Assembly (NCBI GenBank): GCA_001890945.1
Contig: MLAX01000001.1
Location: forward strand, 372,001-436,000
Source of the DNA: Alphaproteobacteria bacterium AO1-B
Lineage (GTDB): Bacteria; Pseudomonadota; Alphaproteobacteria; Rhizobiales; Stappiaceae
Direction: 5' to 3'
DNA length: 64,000 nt
A program made the position numbers and the translations under genes. Under the pieces are notes generated by a model. The model saw only the letters and a program-made list of their open reading frames with translations, did no database searches and had not been told where the DNA came from. The first letter of the stretch is position 1. Each line of letters begins with the position of its first letter. Shown here piece by piece: positions 18,457 through 26,200 of this stretch.

Positions 18457-19473
18457 TTTTTCAAGCCGGGGTGAGCCGTGCGCGTTTGCTAGCGCCGCAT
18501 ACTCCGATGCGATTTCCTCGCGCAGGTGAGCGGGTTCCAACAGTTCAGCTCCGGGTCCCAACCAACGGACAAGTGGCAGGATGCGTCCCGGGTCGACGCT
18601 CGGGATGCTGATCAGGATTTCACCGTTGGCAATTGGTGTGAAAACCGCGTGGCGGTAATACCAGTCTGCACTCAACCGTTTGGCCTGCCTTGCGGTCAAA
18701 CGGATCTTGCTGATCTTGTCTTCCTGTTCCCAGCGCCGCATTGCATGTGATAACCACGCGCCACCCAAGAGGGACTGGATCGAAAAGTCTTTTGGCGGGC
18801 GGAACCGGAAACCGCTGATCTCGAGATCATGAACACGGTCTGCGCGGTAAACTTTCAAGGTGTCCGTATCGACGCACCGGCCGGCAAGATACCAAAGATC
18901 CCGGTCAAACATGACACCTTGCGGCTCGACATCATGGGACTTGCGGGTTTGCCGCGACGGATTGACGTGATCGAACCGCACCCGTCTTGCCTCCAGGATG
19001 CCCGTCATGAACCCGTCGAGTGCGCTTTGCCATGCGTCGGTTGCTTCAGCTTTAGTGCCGGAGTGAAAGATATCCGGCGGGATCGGTTCGATCCCGACAA
19101 TCCGTTCGGCATCCTTAAGCAGTCCGTGGACCGCCTTTGGAAGTGTCGCCAGAAGTTTTTGTTCCGCCGAGGAGAGGTCATTCGCCAGCGGAACGGTTCT
19201 GCTTGACCGGGCGAGGGCCATGGCCGTGAGAAGGGCGGCGGTCTCGTTCCGGGTAAGCGCGACAGGTGGCTGCAAATATCCCTTGGCCAGCCGGTAACCG
19301 CCTTCAGCCCCGCGTTCTGCATCGATCGGCACACCGAGGGCGATCAGTCTGTCGATATCCCGGTAGACTGTTCTCAAGGAGACGTGAAACCGGTCTGCCA
19401 GAACAGTCGCCGGGACGAGTTTGCCGCCGGTCAATAGCAGCAAAATGCCGAGTGCACGTTCAATCGGGTTCAT
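18448..19473 (-). CDS. HTH/WYL-domain transcriptional regulator (YafY family)
   Basis: DNA-binding regulator with an N-terminal HTH (about residues 5-60; [21 protein letters not shown]) and a WYL ligand-sensing domain (about 140-235) that includes the literal WYL triad in DLWYLAGRC, plus a C-terminal extension (WCX-like, about 250-335). 341 residues. It is divergent from a DUF1127 gene, and the 148-base gap contains repeated TCAGGAT elements (19512-19573), so it probably controls itself and that gene. Effector unknown. Confidence 0.88.
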   Translation of the reverse strand: MNPIERALGILLLLTGGKLVPATVLADRFHVSLRTVYRDIDRLIALGVPIDAERGAEGGYRLAKGYLQPPVALTRNETAALLTAMALARSSRTVPLANDLSSAEQKLLATLPKAVHGLLKDAERIVGIEPIPPDIFHSGTKAEATDAWQSALDGFMTGILEARRVRFDHVNPSRQTRKSHDVEPQGVMFDRDLWYLAGRCVDTDTLKVYRADRVHDLEISGFRFRPPKDFSIQSLLGGAWLSHAMRRWEQEDKISKIRLTARQAKRLSADWYYRHAVFTPIANGEILISIPSVDPGRILPLVRWLGPGAELLEPAHLREEIASEYAALANAHGSPRLEKSA

Positions 19474-19511
19474 GAAACAGGGCTCTTCAGAGTTGTAGCG
19501 AAAAAAATCAT

Positions 19512-19573
19512 ATCCTGAGAACAGAACAAGATCAAACCTGACTCCCTGCTGTCAGGATTGCCCTGCCAGGATG
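19512..19573. promoter_or_regulatory. Candidate operator of the WYL regulator
   Basis: ATCCTGA (19512-19518) is inverted relative to TCAGGAT (19552-19558), and a variant CCAGGAT follows at 19567-19573. An inner palindrome CCTGAC-N8-GTCAGG spans 19537-19556. The cluster lies between the divergent regulator and DUF1127 gene, as expected for an autoregulated operator. Pattern evidence only. Confidence 0.45.
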
Positions 19574-19621
19574 GTTTCATCCCCGGAAAAGATGGGGTGA
19601 CAATGATCCCGGAGAAGAGAG

Positions 19622-19858
19622 ATGAGCCTTGAGATTGATACCGTTTTCCGCCGCCGTGCCCATAACCGCAGTCTTTTCCTCACTGCTATTCGTATTCTGG
19701 CCTCAGGTGTTCAATTGTATCTGCGCCGCAGGTCAACTGAGCGGGCTCTTGCGCGTTTGAGTAATCAGGAACTGGACGACATCGGTCTTGTGCGAACGAA
19801 TCGCGGATACCGCGAGCTGCACCATGACCGCCTCGGCGCGAGTTACTGGAATGATTGA
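19622..19858 (+). CDS. DUF1127 domain small protein
   Basis: A 78-residue basic protein. The C-terminal half carries the DUF1127 (YjiS-like) core with RALARLSNQELDDIGLVR, a domain common in alphaproteobacteria; some small DUF1127 proteins are linked to RNA and nutrient/phosphate responses. The ATG has a good GGAGAAGAGAG upstream. It is transcribed away from the WYL regulator. Confidence 0.85.
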   Translation: MSLEIDTVFRRRAHNRSLFLTAIRILASGVQLYLRRRSTERALARLSNQELDDIGLVRTNRGYRELHHDRLGASYWND

Positions 19859-19870
19859 AGAAACAAGAAG

Positions 19871-19897
19871 TCCGGCGCTATCTTATGCGCCGGATTT
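19871..19897. terminator. Terminator hairpin between DUF1127 gene and convergent MFS gene
   Basis: An 8-bp stem TCCGGCGC / GCGCCGGA (19871-19878, 19887-19894) followed by TTT. It serves the + strand gene and overlaps the last codons of the convergent MFS gene. Confidence 0.6.
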
Positions 19898-21136
19898 CCG
19901 TGTCAGGGTTTTTATCTCAGGCCGGTTCCAGACAATGAACATGACGATCAGTGCGATGATGGACGCGGCCATCACAGTGAAGAATGGCAGGTCCAGATCA
20001 ATCGCAATCAACCGGCCGCCCAAGAGTGAGATAACGCCTGCGACCAAGGTGAAGACGGCGATTGTGACACCCATGATCCAGCCCTGTTCCTCGTCAGTCA
20101 CCGCCGCCGAATACAGGCCGAGGAAGGTCGGATAGGCGATGCCGAAGACGAAATAGAAACAGAAAACCGGTACGAACGTCAAAATTGGGTGAGGCGCTGC
20201 CACAAACGCAGCTGCCGATAGCGCCCAGACGATAAACGTCACACTCAAAATGGCCTCTTTGGTCAACCTTTTCTGGACTGGAACAACAAGGAACGTGCTG
20301 GAGAAAGCAAGCGCCACTCCAATCGTCAGCATGATCATGCTGCCGCCGAGCGTCCCATACCCAAACTGGCTTGTCAGATAGTTGTCGACGAAGATGTAGA
20401 AGGACAGGTTTGCTATGTGGAAGAACAGGAACACCACGGAAAGCCGGACGACAACGGGATAGTTTTTGATCCTCCATAGCAGTTCAAAAATCTCTGACGG
20501 CTTGAAAACAAACGGCGCAAGATCCTGTTTTTCATCCTTGAAAAAGACGAGAACCATGACAATAGCAATCGCGACCAGGACAAAGCAGGCATAAAACGGC
20601 ATCTGCAAGCTGGCATAGCTGCCCAGAATAACCGGATCTGAGAGAAATCCGCCGATCAAGGGGCCGCCGACCAATCCGAAACTGACGCCGGTAATTATGT
20701 AGCCCATGTTCCGGTTGCGATCCTCTTCATCAACGCTGCCATCAATCATGGCCGCTTGCGCAATCGGTTGGTTGCCGGCGGTCAGTCCCGTGATCGCTCT
20801 GCCGACGATCAGAAGAGTGAAGCTCTTCATGTAAAGCGCAGCAATGGTCAGCGCGTAGCCTGCAAGGGCTCCGGCGAGGCAGATGAGGGTCGCGTTTTTG
20901 CGGCCGATACTGTCGGAAAGCTTCGAGATGTAGGGCGCTCCGAAAAACCAGCATAAGAAAAAAACACCAATGATCAGGCCATAGTCAAAATGCCGAGTCG
21001 CCTCAGAGGTTGCGGTCGGGAGCAGTGCCGTGTCCGGGTTCATGATCAGGCTATTGATGATTGGAAACACCAAGCCTTGTCCGAGCAAATCGACAAACAC
21101 GACAAACAACAAGGTGATCTTGGCAACAACCGGCAT
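19883..21136 (-). CDS. MFS transporter, TetA/TCR-like drug:H+ antiporter family
   Basis: A 417-residue inner-membrane protein with about 12 hydrophobic segments. The loop 2-3 signature is recognisable (GAPYISKLSDSIGRKNATLIC) and a helix-4 GRAITGLTAGNQPIAQA motif resembles tetracycline/multidrug efflux proteins of the DHA1 group. A GVSFGLVGGPLIGG motif C follows in helix 5, which is typical of antiporters. Substrate cannot be told from sequence. There is no TetR-type regulator next to it, so clinical-type tetracycline resistance is not implied. Confidence 0.85.
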   Translation of the reverse strand: MPVVAKITLLFVVFVDLLGQGLVFPIINSLIMNPDTALLPTATSEATRHFDYGLIIGVFFLCWFFGAPYISKLSDSIGRKNATLICLAGALAGYALTIAALYMKSFTLLIVGRAITGLTAGNQPIAQAAMIDGSVDEEDRNRNMGYIITGVSFGLVGGPLIGGFLSDPVILGSYASLQMPFYACFVLVAIAIVMVLVFFKDEKQDLAPFVFKPSEIFELLWRIKNYPVVVRLSVVFLFFHIANLSFYIFVDNYLTSQFGYGTLGGSMIMLTIGVALAFSSTFLVVPVQKRLTKEAILSVTFIVWALSAAAFVAAPHPILTFVPVFCFYFVFGIAYPTFLGLYSAAVTDEEQGWIMGVTIAVFTLVAGVISLLGGRLIAIDLDLPFFTVMAASIIALIVMFIVWNRPEIKTLTRKSGA

Positions 21137-21202
21137 GAAACCGCCTCCATATAGTCAGCCTATGTGCAGCACTGGATGACCGCAATGCGGTGAAAACAAA
21201 AA

Positions 21203-21221
21203 AGGCGGGCCAAGCCCGCCT
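21203..21221 (-). terminator. Terminator of the NDUFA9-like gene
   Basis: Perfect 8-bp stem AGGCGGGC / GCCCGCCT with CAA loop; on the minus strand it is followed by a T-rich tail (complement of AAAACAAAAA at 21193-21202). It lies 30 bases beyond the 21251 stop. Confidence 0.8.
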
Positions 21222-21250
21222 GATCTTCCGCTTTTGAAGCCCAACCGGGC

Positions 21251-22231
21251 TTAGGTGCGATTGGCCTTGTGGGCGTCATACTGGCCATGTTCCCGGAACC
21301 GGTCGAGATAAGACGGCAGAATAGCAGCCAGGGTCGTTGGTTCGATGCCAATGCCTGAGAGGGTTCGGCCTTCGGAGATCGCAGCCTCAGACACCACATT
21401 GTCTTTCTTGAGCAACTCCACCTGATCCGCCGTTAGCGGGGACCCGGGCAGATACTGCATGACCTTGCCCATAACTTCGGAAACAGGGAAGGGGATCGGC
21501 AGCAGAACGCGAGAGCGCTGTGTGACCTCCAGCATGTCTTCCAGGCAGTCCCGGAAACTCTTGATCTCTGGTCCGCCGAGTTCATAAACCGAGCTGGGCT
21601 GAAGAGTACCGTCAACAGCACGCGCAACAGCTTCGGCGATGTCACAGACATAGACCGGCTGGAATTTGGTTTCGCCGCCGCCAACCAGCGGTAGGACCGG
21701 AGAAATTCGAGCCATCCCGGCAAACTGGTTGAAGAAATTGTCTTCCGGCCCAAAGACGATCGAGGGCCGCAGGATAATGCTGTCTGGTAGGGTTTCCAGA
21801 ACACCGGCTTCGCCGACAGCTTTGGACCGGGCATAGGCAGAGGCGCTCTCAGGATCTGCGCCAATTGCTGAAATGTGGGTAATGCCCTTCAGTCCGGCCG
21901 CACGGGCGGCCTCGGCAATGGCGCGGGGCCCGAAGGCCTGAACAGCATCGAAACTTTGTTTCCCGGTTGGCGCAAGAATGCCGACCGCATTGACAACAGC
22001 GTCGGCCCCTTGAACGGCGCGATCGACTGACCAGCGGTGGCGTAAGTTGGCTTGCACAGCCATGATTTGACCGGGTGCGCCGAGTGGTTGCAAATGGCTG
22101 GCGAGATCGGGCCGCCGCACGGCCGCCCGTACACGGTAGCCGCGCTTAGACAATGCCTGAACGATATGCCGGCCGAGGAAGCCGGATCCACCGAAGACTG
22201 TGACGAGTTTTCCGTTAAGGGGTGTGGACAT
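21251..22231 (-). CDS. Complex I NDUFA9-subunit-like NAD(P)H-binding protein
   Basis: Atypical short-chain dehydrogenase-fold protein. The Rossmann motif is at the N-terminus (VTVFGGSGFLGRHIVQAL), followed by the active-site region SAYARSKAVGEAGV and RPSIVFGPEDNFFNQFA, which is typical of the NDUFA9/complex I assembly-associated family found in alphaproteobacteria. Length from the ATG at 22231 is 326 residues; a TTG nine codons upstream is the only longer start and is less likely. Its role may be in respiratory complex I or quinone-related metabolism, inferred from family. Confidence 0.85.
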   Translation of the reverse strand: MSTPLNGKLVTVFGGSGFLGRHIVQALSKRGYRVRAAVRRPDLASHLQPLGAPGQIMAVQANLRHRWSVDRAVQGADAVVNAVGILAPTGKQSFDAVQAFGPRAIAEAARAAGLKGITHISAIGADPESASAYARSKAVGEAGVLETLPDSIILRPSIVFGPEDNFFNQFAGMARISPVLPLVGGGETKFQPVYVCDIAEAVARAVDGTLQPSSVYELGGPEIKSFRDCLEDMLEVTQRSRVLLPIPFPVSEVMGKVMQYLPGSPLTADQVELLKKDNVVSEAAISEGRTLSGIGIEPTTLAAILPSYLDRFREHGQYDAHKANRT

Positions 22232-22366
22232 CGTGAGAAGGCCCTTTGTCGCGTCCAAAAGCTTTACCCGGCAAAAAGGCCGGGACTTTCCAACAGTCTC
22301 TTAGACCGTTGCGTCCGGTGTGTGAAGGGCTGGAGGAAAAGGATCGAAAAAAGTATAAGACGGCGA

Positions 22367-22395
22367 TTGACAAGCTGCGGGCTGCCCCTTACAAG
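22367..22395 (+). promoter_or_regulatory. Candidate promoter of tRNA-Leu
   Basis: TTGACA (22367-22372) and TACAAG (22390-22395) with a 17-base spacer, ending 11 bases before the mature tRNA 5' end. Spacing and position fit a strong tRNA promoter. Confidence 0.6.
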
Positions 22396-22406
22396 CCCCC
22401 CTCACG

Positions 22407-22493
22407 GCCCAGGTGGCGGAACTGGTAGACGCGCTAGCTTCAGGTGCTAGTGCCCTTACGGGCGTGGAGGTTCGAGTCCTCTCCTGGGCACCA
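22407..22493 (+). tRNA. tRNA-Leu (anticodon CAG)
   Basis: Class II tRNA of 87 bases with encoded CCA. The acceptor arms GCCCAGG and CCTGGGC pair fully. The anticodon stem CTAGC/GCTAG encloses the loop TTCAGGT, giving anticodon CAG, which reads CUG. The long variable arm (TGCCCTTACGGGCG) and TTCGAGTCC T-loop are as expected for tRNA-Leu. Confidence 0.97.
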
Positions 22494-22534
22494 AACATAC
22501 GTTTCAGATCATCCAGTTCGATCCGAAACTTCTC

Positions 22535-22563
22535 GAAAAAGCTCCGGTTTCCGGAGCTTTTTT
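22535..22563 (+). terminator. Terminator after tRNA-Leu
   Basis: Stem GCTCCGG / CCGGAGC with TTT loop, flanked by A5 and T6 so the stem extends to about 12 bp. A classical rho-independent terminator 42 bases after the tRNA. Confidence 0.9.
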
Positions 22564-23273
22564 CGTATTCGGCGTCCGGTCGTTTCCTGTCATGTTCAGA
22601 CATCAAGAACAGTGGTCGCCGGGGGTCCGACGCCATCATGCCCGTTGGATTTTTCGAGCGGCACTTTCAGCAGCAATTTGAACGCGTTTTGTGTCTTGCA
22701 GGGGATGCAAAGTGTACCCCGCATGCGCGTTTGTTATAGGTATCGAATGTTCAATCATATCTTGTTTTTGACGGGTTTCGGATGCGCGGCTCGATGTTCC
22801 GTAAGGGGAGAAAACGTCGATCTACTCAACCTTTGCATGGTTATGTGATGTGGCAGTACGGTGACGCGGTCTACCGCTCCAAAGCAATCATGAGTTGATG
22901 AGAAAAGTACATTTGAGGTTCACCTTGACGAACTGGGTAGACCGTTCATTTGCGAAATACAGCGAAGTATAAAATAAAAAATAGAAGAAAATTCTAAAAA
23001 AATACAAAACTGCAATGAAATTGAAAAATAAAGGAAAGTCGACAAGCCGCAGGAACGTTGATTAAATAAAATAGGCGGCAAAATGAATGTAATATATTTG
23101 AAACAGTAATGATAAGACTGTAATAATAAATGAAATTATTCATCAAAAATTCAAAAAATACTACGTTGAAACTCCCCAGGCAGAAGTTAATAAACCGTTA
23201 ATGAAACGGTCCGGCGGCTCGCATTCTTATCAAGGCTGCCGGTCTCTTTTTGTCTTGCGTAGGGGATCGCACG
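22564..23273. other. 710-base non-coding, AT-rich gap before the ExeM-type gene
   Basis: No convincing gene is seen. The first half is of ordinary composition; from about 22,960 to 23,170 it is strikingly AT-rich with many A runs, unlike the coding DNA around it. The 3' end holds a perfect CtrA-type site (23187-23201) and the 12-mer GCGGCTCGCATT (23214-23225), nearly repeated upstream of the second NPDVAAA-repeat gene. It is most likely a long regulatory region, perhaps bound by a nucleoid protein. Confidence 0.6.
23187..23201 (+). promoter_or_regulatory. Perfect CtrA-type binding motif (TTAA-N7-TTAA)
   Basis: TTAA at 23187-23190 and TTAA at 23198-23201 are separated by exactly seven bases (TAAACCG). 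The site lies 72 bases before the start codon of the nuclease gene, suitable for CtrA activation. The same arrangement precedes the 59520 gene. Confidence 0.6.
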
Positions 23274-26200
23274 ATGTTGCAGTTTAATGAATCATTTTAT
23301 CTAGCCCAAAATCCGGACGTGGCCGCGGCCATTGAAGCTGGCGTGATCGGCAGCGCCGAGGAGCATTTCAACCTCTTTGGTTTTCAGGAAGGTCGTGATC
23401 CGAATGCTCACTTCGACACATCATTCTATCTTGAGCAGAACCCGGATGTTGCGGCTGCAGGTGTGAATCCGTTCGATCACTATAATCTGTTAGGTGAAAG
23501 CGAAGGCCGGAGCCCAAACTCCCTATTCGACCCTGTATTTTATGCAGAGCAATATCCGGATATCGTTGCGGCCGGTGTCAGCCTGTTTGAACATTTTATC
23601 AATTTTGGCGCGTCCGAGGGGCGTTCGCCGAATGCAAGCATCGCGTCCCAACTCGAGAGCGGTTTTGATACCGAAGCCTATCTGGCTGCGAACCCTGATG
23701 TCGCCGCAGCGATTGAAAACGGCCTGTTCGCATCCGCCTACGAACACTGGGGCCTGTTTGGTTTCAAAGAAGACCGGTCTGGCGCTCAAAACACAAATGG
23801 TGATGTGATTTCAATTGGTGATGGCGCCCCGGGAGATAATCCTGATGCCGCACCTGGCGACGGCGACGGTGGAACCGGCGGTGGCGGCGGTGGCGGCACG
23901 CCAACCCCGGAACCATTTACGCTTGAGCTTTTGCATTTCACAGATCAGGAAGCGAACGCTGCAACCATCGACAACATCGATAATCTTTCTGGGGTTCTGA
24001 ATGCCTTGCGTGAAGAAGACCTCGGGAACGACGGCGAGGTTGACAACACCCTGACACTATCCTCCGGCGATGCCATCATCCCGGGCCTGTTTTTTGATGC
24101 ATCGGAAGCGGTTTTCGGATCTGCGGGTATTGCGGATATCCAGATCCAGAACGAACTTGGTGTTCAGGCGATCGCGCTTGGCAACCACGAGTTCGATCTC
24201 GGGACTGGCTTGCTGGCGGGCCTGATTGACGGTTCGGCAACCGGCGGCTTCACCGACCCTCTGTTCAACGGAACGGATCTGGAAGGTGCTGATTTCGGTG
24301 GCGCGATGTTCCCGTACCTTTCCGCGAACCTCGACTTCTCTACCGATTCCAACCTTGCTCCGCTTGCCGTTGAAGGTGGCCAGGACACGGCAACTCTTGA
24401 AAACGTCGTGACGTCGTCCAGCGTCTCCGATGTCAACGGCGAGCTCGTCGGTATCGTTGGTGCGACCGTTCCGACTATCCGCGCAATTTCCAGCCCGGGC
24501 GCGGATTTGGGTATCTTGCCAGAAGACTTCGACAGCAACCCGACACCAGAGCAATTGGATGCGCTGGCCGCAGTTCTACAGAGCGAAGTGGATGCGCTGC
24601 TGGCTGCAAACCCGAGCCTCAACAAGGTTGTCCTGCTGAGCCACATGCAGCAGATCTCTATCGAGCAGGAGTTGGCTGCACGTCTGACCGACGTTGATAT
24701 CATCGTTGCTGGTGGCTCGAACACCCGCCTTTTCGATGACAATGACCGTGCGCGTGACGGTGACAGTGATCAGGGCCAATACCCGATCATGGTGGAAAAT
24801 GCTGGCGGAACCACGACGGCGGTCGTCAACACAGACGGTAATTACAAATATGTTGGACGACTTGTCGTCGACTTTGACGAAGACGGTCACATCATTGCAG
24901 ACAGCTATGATGAAACTGTTTCAGGTGCTTATGCCACCGATGATGCTGGCGTTGCAGCTCTCGGCGCGGAGAACCTGATCGATGCTGAAGTGGATGCGAT
25001 CACGGACGCCATCCAGGCGGAGATCGTGGCGACAGAATCGAATGTGTTCGGTGTTTCCGATGTGTTCCTGAACGGGAACCGCTCCGGCACCTTCACCGAA
25101 GAGGATCCAGACGGTGTCCGCACGCAGGAAACCAACCTTGGCAACCTGACTGCGGATGCAAACCTCGCCTATGCCAACCAGATGATTGCAGACAATAATC
25201 TGGGTGACGCGGTTGTGGTATCGATCAAGAACGGTGGCGGCATTCGCGCCAACATCGGTGAAATTGTTGTTCCTGCTGGCGGTACGGAAGCCATCCGTTT
25301 GCCGAACTCGCAGGTTCTTGATGAGAACAATCAGGTCGTCAAGCCGACCGGCGGCATCAGTCAAAACGACATTGCCACAACATTGGCCTTTAACAACGGT
25401 TTGACGCTTCTGGATATCACCAAAACGGAACTGGTCGACTTCCTGGAAGGCGCCGTCAGCGCACTGCCGGGCAACGCATCTGGCGGCTTCCCGCAGATCT
25501 CCGGCCTGAAGTTCTCCTTTGACGAAACACAGCCGGCAGGCAGCCGCGTGGTCTCTGCCGGGATCTTCGACGGCGACAAACTGGTTGTTGAGCTGGTCCG
25601 CGACGGGGATATCGTTGGCGATGGTTCAGAGAGCTTCCGTATTGTGACGCTCAACTTCCTGGCAAACAGCGGCGATCCTGTCCTTTCGAACTTGTCCAAC
25701 CCGAACCGGGTGGACCTGATCGACCTGGACGGCAACAACGAGAACGATGGCCTGTTCTCTGGCGATGCAGTCTTTGCGGCCAACGGCACTGAGCAAGATG
25801 CACTGGCCGAATATCTGGACGACAATCACAATCCGGAAAAAGGCGGAACAGCCTTCAATGAAGCCGATAGCGGCCCGTCTTCTGATGACCGCATCCAGAA
25901 CCTCACATTCCGTGAAGACGATGTCTTCGACGGTACGCCGGTCAAATTGTTTGAAGAAAGCTTTGAAACCGACGGAAACGGGGATCGTTACAATACATCT
26001 GTCGATGAGTTCTCAGATGGTGCCGGTGATTTCTTCACGCGCACTGACGGCGACAACATCGGCAGCTTCTACCAAGTCGAAGGCCAGGACGGAGATTACT
26101 TCTTCGCGGGCATGGATCTTGATGGGGAAGGTGACGCTGGTACGCAAACCCTCTCGTTCCAAAACATTGATATATCCGGTTACTCAAACCTGAATTTGTC

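Noticed and set aside
19883..21136. Tetracycline resistance determinant
   Set aside because: The MFS protein has family features only; there is no TetR neighbour or mobile context, so no resistance claim is made.
22407..23273. tRNA-Leu with AT-rich flank as a genomic-island attachment site
   Set aside because: No integrase, no direct repeat of the tRNA 3' end and no mobile genes follow; the tRNA has its own terminator.
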